Positions 55,401-62,481 of a stretch of 64,000 nt of DNA are shown here, piece by piece (position 1 is the stretch's first letter; the number at the start of each line of letters is the position of its first letter). The notes below the pieces were generated by a model. That model was not told the origin of the DNA and ran no database searches. It saw only the letters and a program-made list of their open reading frames with translations. The position numbers and the translations under genes were made by a program. Source of the DNA: an uncultured Planctomycetaceae bacterium (GTDB lineage: Bacteria > Planctomycetota > Planctomycetia > Planctomycetales > Planctomycetaceae); assembly GCA_903921605.1 (NCBI GenBank), contig CAIXQV010000991.1, positions 62,001 through 126,000 of the forward strand, read 5' to 3'.

Positions 55401-57571
55401 CTGCCGCATTGACTTCGCCATTCAGAATTTGTCAGCTCTGGATGCAAAAGACTATTGATGCCAACCGAATGGAAGATGCCAGCGTTGTCTCTGTGACCCA
55501 ACTTGGAGGAGACTTCGGCTTCAGCGGGCGAAAGGTGCGCAGCATAGAGGCCGTTGGAGGGCTCGTGAAGGCGATGCTTATTGAATGCTGGATGCGAGGG
55601 TTTCGAACGACGCCCATGAAGGTAGTCGATGTGGCGTCCGGCATGAGCATGTCGGAGATTGCAGCGGGAGTTATGCAGGAGTTGGCCGTTCCTTCGTACG
55701 ACATGGAGATTGCGTTCCGGTCATCAACAGTGACTCCTCAGGAGCCCGAACGACTGTCCGTTCAGGCGATTGCCGCCCCGTTGAAAGAAGCGGCGTTTGG
55801 CCATAAGAAACAAATAACGAGAGGTGGAACATGGATCGTTTCTGGAGGCGGGCGCGGAATCACCGCGGTGATCGCTACGACCCTCGCGAAGAAATATGAC
55901 CTACGGCTCCACATGCTGGGGACGGCCCCTGCCCCTCAGTTAAGTGAGGAGTTTGTGCAGATGGTCGCGTCTGATCGTGGAGGCGTGCGTCGCAGCATTA
56001 TGCAGGAAGCGTCTTCTCGTGGAGAGAATCCTGTTGAAGCGTGGCGGAATACAGAAAAGGCGATTGAGATTGACGCCACGCTGCGTGAATGTCGCCGTCA
56101 GAATGTTGAAGCCACGTACCACTGTTGCGACGTTTCGGATTTCTCGGATGTAGAACTTACTGTTCGACGAGTTCGGGAGCAGTTCGGACCGTTGAGAGGC
56201 GTGATTCATGGAGCAGGAGCTGGTCAGGACGCTCGGTTCGATCGAAAGCGTCCCGACAAAGTTGAGAAGTGTTTGCAGGCGAAGATTGACGGGTCGCTCG
56301 CACTGATGCAGGCAACGCAGGCTGATCCGCTGGAGTGTTTTGTAGCCTTTGGATCGATCAGCGGTCGCTTTGGTGCCAATGGTCACACGGACTATTCTCT
56401 GGCCAACGATATGATGGCAAAGATCGTCGATCGTTACAGAAGCGAACGTCCCGAAGTTCGCAGCTTTACCTTTCACTGGCATGCCTGGGGTGATATTGGC
56501 ATGGCCACGAAGCCCGAAGCAAAGTTGGCACTTGAAATGATCGACATGGAGTTCATGCCGGCTCGGGAGGGCATTGAGCACTTCATGCAGGAAGTCGAAT
56601 TCGGCGGCAGCGAAGCAGAAGTCCTGATCACTGATGAAAGTTACTTCCGAAAGTTCTTTCCCGCGGAGCGATTGTCGCTCACCGGAGATGCTGGTCTGGC
56701 GTTGCCGGTGCCGCTCATTCCGACGAGCTTCACTGAACATGCGGGTGGAGTGTGTTCGAGTGTTGTCACCCTGAATCCAGTCACCGATCGATTTCTGTCG
56801 CAGCATCGAGTTCAGGGGCGTCCTACCCTGCCGTTCGTAGTCGCCCTTGAGCTGATGGCAGAAGCTGTTCGAGTAAGAACGGGCGGTTCAAGTCCCGGCG
56901 TATGTATTGAAGCACGTGCGTTGCAGGCCATCAGGTTCTCCACGGATGATCCGCTGGCAGTTACTGTGCAAACACGTCCGGCAGAAGATGGAACTATCGA
57001 ATGTCGATTGCTCGCAGATGTGCGTCGACGTGATGGCCGAATGGTCGAGGAAGATCGAGAGTTCTTCCGGGCGATATTTGATATCAGCCGCGGCTTTCAG
57101 CAAATTCCTGAGAATGCAGCATTTCAGCGTCCGCATGATCCTGCCTGGAAGCGAATAGAATATGTTGACCCTGATGGGCTGATTTATCATGGCCCGGAAC
57201 TTCAGGAGTTGCGAGAAATCGCAGATGACGGGCAGACCATTTTTGGTCGAATTGCCTCCTCAGCGCCAGTGCAGTTGTTTGGTGGATCTCGTGCCCGCGG
57301 GTTTACAGTCCCTTGTTCCACGATGGATGCGTGTCTGTACGCAGTTGGATACGCCGCGTGGCATCGTCACCAGAAGCCAAGTCTTCCAGTGCGATTTGAC
57401 CAGATTGAGTTCGGTCGTTTGCCTGATCCTGGCGAGCCATGTCTCGTTCGAATCCAGCAGACTAATCTTTCGGATTCCGGGGCCGTCTGGAACTTCCAGT
57501 TGCAGGGGCATAACGGCGATCGATTATTGACCGTAACTGGTTATCGAATCGGCTGGCTGAAAACTAGTTGA
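49466..57571 (+). CDS. Iterative type I polyketide/fatty acid synthase (KS-KS0-AT-ACP-ACP-KR-DH)
   Basis: A 2,701-residue multidomain synthase, strongly initiated (GGAGGT 5 nt before the ATG). Domains in order: KS1 with Cys221 (DAACASSL), His352 (EAHATS) and His398 (SNIGHT). Then a second KS-like domain whose nucleophile position is Asp730 (DSDDTSGL) and whose later His is Tyr (KIGYLAGAHS), like a chain-length factor. Then AT with Ser1149 (GHSFGE), tandem ACPs with Ser1508 and Ser1631 (both LG[VL]DSIK), KR (VSGGGRGITA near 2125, Tyr2310 in HTDYSLAND), and DH with His2447 (HRVQGRPTLP). There is no ER or thioesterase; reduction and release are presumably in trans. This layout resembles PUFA synthases (PfaA/PfaC) and heterocyst glycolipid synthases. 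Confidence 0.93.
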   Translation: MSARPSKSAGVESPVVIVGIACRVPGADSVTEFADLLFNGRTGYGQLPPDRCDRDLYFDSQKGKTGKSYTTLGGVVPERPLNREVCPLPPQTEALFDAAHVQFAEVAATAWRNATLQLEDSRLQRTGVYVGHSGGTKSGGGLSLGTQIEEALSFVDDIDAFRQLPENVRRQIISEVAHSVREVRPSRRVGAVPSFHAYQAAALAARVLGLTGPRSVIDAACASSLVALSQAILAIRAGRLDSAIVGGATYNNVDNLILFSHSQACTATDSRPFDDGASGLVSSEGYVAVVITTQDKAEQFSLPILGVVRGVGMASDGKGRSLWAPRMEGQVLALQRAYGDSAVLDIDYMEAHATSTQLGDATELETLRYLADRSLAFPDGRLPQRRLLLGSVKSNIGHTLEAAGLIGVVKVLLAMHRRQIPPSLRFEHPNHNYDWATAPVKVVAAGAAWPEEELERRPRRAAVSAFGIGGLNAHVVIEEHRGQMSPGITRVAETNKQSRELEPIAIVGRGIVVAGAKNLNEFRTVLSSPHSAISDAPVERWRHGAGIVSGESPLTYSSPHCRGGFINDFTFDGARYRIPPKQVQQANPVQMMLIDAVAQALAEMTNSAASISKVVSSAAQKSTAKEPVWPVDRQRVGVVIGTIFGGEFGDQLQVGMRLPEICQRMMASMLSKGISSDLASKTTEEFRKIILKNRPALLDETGSFTASTLASRVAKTFDLMGGAAALDSDDTSGLAALTVAMDQLRAETCDMVVCGSAQRSMSLSAFEALDMTGRLVRSGSPDDVPDDCHQILPGEGVVTLMLCRLSDAMRLGLPIYGILNEVGQRTSCVPEGSLLSSGERREATQTLNAADAAIVRKIGYLAGAHSLVRITAETLGTDVESFAPDSTRHSTIPVATKTVDGVVIQADLKVSLRQKLLPPLAVTSKNNNSILPQNLSTHQVTRIMTNPVATPHSLPLSVRFGGTSGAELLRLLKEAVQSPNRFLELSQVNRSSSPSGIGHPCPAFTEQDVFRAVILASDAGQLKDRLNAAIKSAESGRFRAVLDRERVILWQTFNEATRVAWLFPGQGSHYTETPAVFAVNEHARRTLAAVDDLYVANHLPRLSDAFGNSSIKPGEDVWWAQAWILGVTAALTEALKAEGHRPDAVLGHSFGEFTASLASSVTSLSQTVELAKHRANAVMSHMRTPGGLLSVRAAVHEVDAILKSAALPAYVTHLNSSRQTVIAGSREGISSAKALLDRQGLASMSIPVPAPFHTPLLADAEIAFERMSASVSMRPPVCGFLSATSVQYLAEPSGIRQSLVRQLTQPVMYLPSIQRMLGEGFRVFLEVGPNDVLTRMNRDIVDSQALCLSLDVPGQSYIERMAMVNAVVECVTGNTMKPQVNNSGSRSVVPTQLVVADSNAPAAVGSSGAVIDVTKSRRGVRKPPQKDASEVASQVSRASQFDQPVRQPLTLSEAVTSTVPIQAAVATPAFSDAQLRAFVRDLVIELTGYAPEIIDFEADLEADLGVDSIKKAQILGELGEWMGLTVRPESLRLDSVRTLDDAVRVAQKLAAESKPQHVPTATVFSPAQSSVQSVEVHPAVLSAPVRTSSSLLPSSDRLDALLIDYVVDQTGYSRDIVDIDADLEADLGLDSIKLAQLIGEMREQFNLESLTLESIAQARFRTLRGIREFLITHAGASEEGPQASGIKLLAATPAEPPVMKSADNSWGSRHEFSTPPGQSLSLNPVAARPPGVASVSATSQVRGVAPVSALSSDWSPWLVPADSRGKSTETAHSTGTLVGQKYQPEVRAALRSMVYGQNVSAQDRAWSASEAAHLQGIAEAAGVSDSSVRLAASLVLEQDHVANRLTRIPVEEPLKRPATSDRDDSQSVAPKESSGQKTNRYTLRVVSAPRRKDMPLTPELKGAVLILGANTLADALADRVQQLGQKVFVLNTDGPIEQIERTLTELWQHTPTPHLFLTMAFDNRSAQSLLESDWKSRRSAALTSPFRICQLWMQKTIDANRMEDASVVSVTQLGGDFGFSGRKVRSIEAVGGLVKAMLIECWMRGFRTTPMKVVDVASGMSMSEIAAGVMQELAVPSYDMEIAFRSSTVTPQEPERLSVQAIAAPLKEAAFGHKKQITRGGTWIVSGGGRGITAVIATTLAKKYDLRLHMLGTAPAPQLSEEFVQMVASDRGGVRRSIMQEASSRGENPVEAWRNTEKAIEIDATLRECRRQNVEATYHCCDVSDFSDVELTVRRVREQFGPLRGVIHGAGAGQDARFDRKRPDKVEKCLQAKIDGSLALMQATQADPLECFVAFGSISGRFGANGHTDYSLANDMMAKIVDRYRSERPEVRSFTFHWHAWGDIGMATKPEAKLALEMIDMEFMPAREGIEHFMQEVEFGGSEAEVLITDESYFRKFFPAERLSLTGDAGLALPVPLIPTSFTEHAGGVCSSVVTLNPVTDRFLSQHRVQGRPTLPFVVALELMAEAVRVRTGGSSPGVCIEARALQAIRFSTDDPLAVTVQTRPAEDGTIECRLLADVRRRDGRMVEEDREFFRAIFDISRGFQQIPENAAFQRPHDPAWKRIEYVDPDGLIYHGPELQELREIADDGQTIFGRIASSAPVQLFGGSRARGFTVPCSTMDACLYAVGYAAWHRHQKPSLPVRFDQIEFGRLPDPGEPCLVRIQQTNLSDSGAVWNFQLQGHNGDRLLTVTGYRIGWLKTS

Positions 57572-57581
57572 CCTCTATTCC

Positions 57582-58781
57582 ATGTACCAAACAACCGTTT
57601 CATTTCAGGCGCCGTTGACTCCACAGGACTATTGTTCGGAGGCGGCGTTAGCGCGGGAGAATCAGTACGTTTTCGAAGCGACCTGGCAACTGGTCGGACT
57701 TGTCTCTTCGATCAACAAGCCTGGCCAATATCTGGCTGCGGAAGTCGGCAGAATCCCGGTCGTGGTACGCAACTTCGAGGGAGAACTGTCTGCGTTATTG
57801 AATGTTTGCGCTCACCGACACTGCACTCTTGTTTCCGCAGCGGCTGGCCAGAGCGAAAAACTGAAGTGTCCGTATCATGGCTGGGAGTACGGAGCTGATG
57901 GTCGCACCAGAAAGATCCCTGCAGCGAAGAATTTCCCCAATTTTGATCGTGACCGCTTTCGTTTGAAGAAATTCTCCCTTGAACAATGCGGCGATCTTCT
58001 GTTTGTGCGAATCGCACCCGAGGGCCCCTCTCTGAAAGAATGGATGGGAGACCTGTTCGAGCGATTTGAAGAGTGGACCTCTTCAGCCGCGTGGAGGCCG
58101 ATTGCTCATCTAAACGTTTCAGCCCCCTCCAACTGGAAGGTGCCAGTGGAAGTCTCTCTGGAAAGCTATCATATTCCAGAGGTTCATCCTCATTCATTCG
58201 GCGAAGATCCAGGCGAATCAGAAAGCCATCATTCGCTCTCGTCGTCTTCGACATCATTTTACACATCGTTTGTTGGTCCACGGGTTATTGACAGGTTCAT
58301 GCGTTTCTACGAGCAGTTCCTGCTGAAGATCATGGGAGCCCCGTTTCTGGGGAAGTATCAACACCATCACGTGTTTCCAAATTTGCTTGTCTCACACACA
58401 GACTCGCTGACTTTGTTCCAGGTGGTACGGCCGACAGGCAGTACAACCGCGTCAAGTAATGTTTGGCAATACGGTCGGCAGTCATTGAGGAAAAATCCAT
58501 TTTCGCGGCTGACTGCAGCAATGTGGGCAAGAGTCACGGCCTGGCTGTCTCATCAGGTCCTGAAAGAGGATCTTCAGATCTTCCAGCATGTTCAGCGTGG
58601 TGAGCAAGTCGCGACCGATCATTCGTTATTTGGTCGTTGTGAGGAACGTCTCTATGCCTTTCAGAAGTTCCTGACAGAACTGATCCGGACAGGCGAAAGC
58701 ATAAGGACTTCATGCAACACTGCGGGCGCTGAATCACAACCCGAGCATTTCATCGATACGCCGATTTCGGAGCAGAAATAA
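57582..58781 (+). CDS. Rieske-type ring-hydroxylating oxygenase alpha subunit
   Basis: A 399-residue protein. The Rieske 2Fe-2S motif is C76-A-H78 with C96-P-Y-H99 (C-x-H-x17-C-x2-H). The mononuclear iron site appears at residues about 194-202, ESYHIPEVH with His197 and His202. The rest matches the alpha subunit catalytic domain. No reductase or ferredoxin gene is adjacent, so electrons would come from elsewhere. It starts 10 nt after the synthase stop and overlaps the next gene by 1 nt, so it most likely acts on the lipid product or a tailoring intermediate rather than on an aromatic pollutant. The hydroxylation or desaturation target is unknown. Confidence 0.9.
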   Translation: MYQTTVSFQAPLTPQDYCSEAALARENQYVFEATWQLVGLVSSINKPGQYLAAEVGRIPVVVRNFEGELSALLNVCAHRHCTLVSAAAGQSEKLKCPYHGWEYGADGRTRKIPAAKNFPNFDRDRFRLKKFSLEQCGDLLFVRIAPEGPSLKEWMGDLFERFEEWTSSAAWRPIAHLNVSAPSNWKVPVEVSLESYHIPEVHPHSFGEDPGESESHHSLSSSSTSFYTSFVGPRVIDRFMRFYEQFLLKIMGAPFLGKYQHHHVFPNLLVSHTDSLTLFQVVRPTGSTTASSNVWQYGRQSLRKNPFSRLTAAMWARVTAWLSHQVLKEDLQIFQHVQRGEQVATDHSLFGRCEERLYAFQKFLTELIRTGESIRTSCNTAGAESQPEHFIDTPISEQK

Positions 58782-59545
58782 TGTTTGATCTCAATGGGAA
58801 AGTGGCACTGGTTTCCGGGGCGTCTCGGGGTATTGGCCGTGCATGTGCAGAGGCTCTCGCGGCTTGCGGGGCCTCAGTGATTGTCAATTTCCTGAACTCT
58901 GCTGAAGGAGCGAAGGAAGTGGTCAATTCAATCCAGAGTTGTGGTGGTCAGGCGATCGCTGTGAGGGCTGACGTTTCGGAACGAGACGATGTTCAGGCCA
59001 TGATGGACGTTATCGATGAGCACTTTGGCAAGCTGGACATCATTGTCAGCAATGCCGCTGCAGGAGGTTTCCGACCACTGACACAGGCCACCCCAGCGAG
59101 TTTCGATTCGATTATGAGAATGAATACAGCCCCTCTGCTTTGGCTGACGCAGGCCGCCTTGCCATTGTTTCAGTCGTCGGAAGGAATCTCGCGTGTTATT
59201 GCCATCTCAAGCCATGGGTCTATCCGAGGGATCGCGAACTATGGGCTAATTGGGACATCCAAGGCAGCGTTGGAAAGTCTTGTTCGACATTTGGCGTTTG
59301 AGCTTGGGCGTTCGGGCGTTAACGTTAACGCGATAATGCCGGGCATCGTGGCCACTGATGCGATCAAAACTTTGCCCGGATCGGAAGGGATGTTGAAATC
59401 CGTTCAGGAGCAGATTCTTGTTCGAGATCGCATGTTGACACCAGCCGACGTCGCAGGGGCCGTGCTTTTCCTGGCCAGTCGCTTCAGTGATTTGGTTCAG
59501 GGGCAGGTGATTGTGGTTGATGGCGGGATTAGTATTCGGGTTTGA
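58781..59545 (+). CDS. SDR oxidoreductase, FabL-type enoyl-ACP reductase-like
   Basis: A 254-residue classical SDR with NAD(P) loop SGASRGIGRA (residues 12-21). The active-site pattern is Tyr154-x6-Lys161 (YGLIGTSK) instead of Tyr-x3-Lys, the spacing of FabL and other enoyl-ACP reductases. SNAAAGGFRP matches the FabL N-A-A-S-G segment. It therefore probably reduces the enoyl double bond in trans, complementing the synthase, which has KR and DH but no ER. The ATG overlaps the stop of the Rieske gene (TAATG). Confidence 0.9.
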   Translation: MFDLNGKVALVSGASRGIGRACAEALAACGASVIVNFLNSAEGAKEVVNSIQSCGGQAIAVRADVSERDDVQAMMDVIDEHFGKLDIIVSNAAAGGFRPLTQATPASFDSIMRMNTAPLLWLTQAALPLFQSSEGISRVIAISSHGSIRGIANYGLIGTSKAALESLVRHLAFELGRSGVNVNAIMPGIVATDAIKTLPGSEGMLKSVQEQILVRDRMLTPADVAGAVLFLASRFSDLVQGQVIVVDGGISIRV

Positions 59546-59638
59546 AATCGTTGCCGCGGAACGTCTCTTTCTGAGCCAGGGTGCCTTTAAACCGTGGGGT
59601 TGCCGCAGTCTTGTAAAAGGTATTGGAGTTTCCGGTCT

Positions 59639-61045
59639 ATGTATTCAGCGCAGACATCCGAAGCTATGCCCAACAGCGAAGTCTCTGCTGCGAGCGTGGA
59701 GGAACGACTCGGGATTTTTCCTCTTCCGTTGACTCCACTGGAGCGATTTCTGGTTCGCTGTGACACACGGCAGTCTTCAATGGTGATGAGGGTTGTTCTG
59801 CGTTTTACAGGTGATTATCAAGCGGGAATTCTGATTGAGACTCTGCGAAGGGCTATGCAGCGTCATCCATTCCTGAGTTGTCGGCTTTCTGGCCATCGAT
59901 TTCGCCCGCATTGGGTTGCCGGAACGCCGGAAAAAATTCTTGCACAGAATGTTACGGGATCAGTGTTCGCAGCAGACAGCGGTCCTTTCGGAAAGCACAT
60001 AGACCTCACGCAATCCGGTGGATTACACATCGAGATACGTTTCATGGATGACGGCGTTAAGGTCATCATGGACGCCCATCATGCTATTACCGATGGAAAC
60101 GGACTTCGGCAGGTCATTACCGACTGGCTTCACCTTTATCACAGTGAAATCAACGGATTGCTTCCAAGACTGCCGGTTATTGATCCTGATCGATTGCAGC
60201 ATCGCGACAGGTTTCCGCAGCCGGCGGCTGTCGCGCCCATTACCCTCAGAGAAGCTGTTCGGAATTTTCTTTGTACAGTCAAGGGGCGTACGGCCCGGTG
60301 GGTTTCGGGGCGTCTGCCTGAATTACAGAAGCGTTCAACGGTACACGGTTATTTTGTCGAACATATTCTCAGTGCTTCGGAGGTGGAGCAGGTTCAGCAA
60401 CGATTGTCCGCATGGAAGATCACACTGAATGATCTCATGATTGCTGCGTGCATGAGCACTTTTGTCAAATTAGTCCCGGGAGGATCTCTGAACGACCGAG
60501 TCACTATTTTGAATCCCACGGACCTTCGCTTGCCCTCCGATCGTTCATTGCCAGCCACAAATCGATTTGGCTTTGCATTCATTCGTCGAAATCGGTCCGA
60601 CTGTCATGATACGGCCGGAATGCTGAAGGGGATTCATGATGAGATGATTTACGTTCGTAATGGCTATATAGGAGCGGAGTTCATCAAAGGTCTCAGAACT
60701 GCTTTAAAGATCCCGGGGGGAATGGATTTCATTCGTCGCCTTGGACTTTTCATTCCCACACTCCAGTGGACATGCCTCGGTGACGTAACCCGTGGAGCGA
60801 GGCGACTGATGACGTGGAAAGACGGTGTGTTGCACTCCGGTGGACTGCGACTTGAATTCGCGACCGCCTACGCGCCATTTGCGGAAAAGGTACCACTGAG
60901 TATTGCAACGTGCGAAGCTGGCCAGCGAATCACTCTGACATTGCGTTCCTCGGCAGCGTTCATCACACCCGAGCAGACTGGGGAATTTCTGCGGATGCTC
61001 GTCAATCAGATTTGTTCACTGGACTTACCGAACGATAAATCTTGA
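59639..61045 (+). CDS. HHxxxDG acyltransferase (condensation/PapA-like)
   Basis: A 468-residue protein of the chloramphenicol acetyltransferase-like superfamily. The catalytic motif HHAITDG is at residues 147-153, with a preceding helix PLERFLVRCDTRQSS near the N-terminus as in condensation or wax-ester/PapA-type enzymes. A later segment, NPTDLRLPSDRSLPATNRFGFAF, resembles the solvent-channel part of the family. It probably transfers the synthase-made acyl chain, or its alcohol, to form an ester; this is inference from context. GGAG 10 nt before the ATG sets the start over an open frame to 59594. It closes the + strand run. Confidence 0.85.
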   Translation: MYSAQTSEAMPNSEVSAASVEERLGIFPLPLTPLERFLVRCDTRQSSMVMRVVLRFTGDYQAGILIETLRRAMQRHPFLSCRLSGHRFRPHWVAGTPEKILAQNVTGSVFAADSGPFGKHIDLTQSGGLHIEIRFMDDGVKVIMDAHHAITDGNGLRQVITDWLHLYHSEINGLLPRLPVIDPDRLQHRDRFPQPAAVAPITLREAVRNFLCTVKGRTARWVSGRLPELQKRSTVHGYFVEHILSASEVEQVQQRLSAWKITLNDLMIAACMSTFVKLVPGGSLNDRVTILNPTDLRLPSDRSLPATNRFGFAFIRRNRSDCHDTAGMLKGIHDEMIYVRNGYIGAEFIKGLRTALKIPGGMDFIRRLGLFIPTLQWTCLGDVTRGARRLMTWKDGVLHSGGLRLEFATAYAPFAEKVPLSIATCEAGQRITLTLRSSAAFITPEQTGEFLRMLVNQICSLDLPNDKS

Positions 61046-61286
61046 CGCGTCATGTGCGGGCAGAGCTTTTTAGCGATATGCGGCAGGTAAAACACGGCGA
61101 ATCGGCATAGAAAAGCCATTCTCAGATTCATTAGAGATTGCGTTGACGGGCCTCTTGTTCGTCGGCGACTTCCGATGAGTAAGAGCGACCAGGGGCAGTC
61201 GCATCCCGTGGAAGCAGCGAATGCATATCGGCGTGTAGAAGATCTCCGCGGTGAGTATATCGCGTCTTGCATTTACTATTAAAAGA

Positions 61287-62090
61287 TCAGTTACCCGGAT
61301 ACTGACTTCGATAATGATGCAGGAAGATCCCTGATGAAACAGCCACATTCAACGAGTCTGTGCCGTTCAGCATAGGGATGGTCAGCTTTGCTGAAGTTGC
61401 CATCTGAACCTCAGCGGAAACACCATCGTATTCATTGCCCATGATCAGAATCGTGCGCTCCGGAAACTGATAGGCGGACAGTGACTGGGCTTTCGAGTCA
61501 AGGATCGTTGAGCAGATCTGAAAGTCGTGACGTTCTCTGAGATCATGGAGACTTGCAGGAAGGTCAACCTGTTCGAGCACGGGAAGAAACAAAACGTTGC
61601 CCATGGAGACTCGCAGTACCCGGCGCGAGAATGCATCTGCGGAGCCCTTGCTGAACATGACGGCTGAGGCACCAAAGGCCGAAGCGATACGAACGAGAGC
61701 ACCGACGTTCTCCGGATCCACAATCCTGTCTCCTGCCAGAATCAGTGCGGGGCCTGCTGGTGGCAGCCACGTTTCCGGAGGCGGCGACTGGCGTCGAACC
61801 ACACTGGCCATGACTCCGCAATGAAAGTTGAATCCCACCAGCGAGTCGGCAAGTTCAGACTTCAGGCGATACACTGGAACATCAAGCGGAAGCCGATCCT
61901 CGAATGATGCAAATTTGCTGTCACTGATCAGCACACTGCGTACTTCAAACCCGCTGCGCAGCACGCGGTCGACAACCGTTGGACCCTCGGCAATAAAAAG
62001 GCCGTTGTCGCGTTGGAGGTTTTGCGTCTTCAGGCTTCGGAATGCGTCAAGACGGGAGTCTTCCAGCGAATCAATTCTTACGTGTGGCAT
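61287..62090 (-). CDS. SpoU-family (TrmH-like) RNA 2'-O-ribose methyltransferase
   Basis: A 267-residue SPOUT methyltransferase. The N-terminal substrate-binding part has RDNGLFIAEGPTVVDRVL. The trefoil-knot motifs are DPENVGALVRIASAFGA (motif 1), TILIMGNEYDGVS (motif 2) and IPMLNGTDSLNVAVSSGI (motif 3). It is probably cytoplasmic and methylates a ribose in rRNA or tRNA with SAM; the precise RNA target cannot be read. It is convergent with the lipid cluster across about 240 bases. Confidence 0.95.
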   Translation of the reverse strand: MPHVRIDSLEDSRLDAFRSLKTQNLQRDNGLFIAEGPTVVDRVLRSGFEVRSVLISDSKFASFEDRLPLDVPVYRLKSELADSLVGFNFHCGVMASVVRRQSPPPETWLPPAGPALILAGDRIVDPENVGALVRIASAFGASAVMFSKGSADAFSRRVLRVSMGNVLFLPVLEQVDLPASLHDLRERHDFQICSTILDSKAQSLSAYQFPERTILIMGNEYDGVSAEVQMATSAKLTIPMLNGTDSLNVAVSSGIFLHHYRSQYPGN

Positions 62091-62481
62091 AGGCTGGGAT
62101 TCTGAGAGCCGATCCTGAACTCGGCAAGTCGCTGCTTTTAGAGTTTCTCAAATCGCAACATGAGCAGATCGGTGCGTGGTGCGTGGCAGTCTGTGGTGGA
62201 TTTGCGTGCTTGGCGTGTTTTGGGTGAATGGGTTTTGCGGGTGGTTTTTTAAGTCTGGGAGGGTCGTCAACTCAAGCTGTCGCGTAAAAACGCGGAGTTT
62301 GACAAGCTCCTCAATGATCGAGAGGCGTGGCAAGGATCGATTTGGGAAGACTTGAGGTTTACGGATTTTCAATGTTTTTTTAAAGTCTCGAAGTCTTGAA
62401 CAGGATTCTCAATCAAGGAGACAACAACGTCAGGATTTGCGTTGTTGAGGTCACCGTGATCGTTTGAAATGGATTTCATCG
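62091..62481. other. Intergenic region with a G/T-rich stretch
   Basis: About 390 bases between divergent genes. Positions 62170-62260 are strikingly rich in G and T on the + strand (repeated GTGG and TTTTG-like runs). No gene is supported. Confidence 0.5.
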
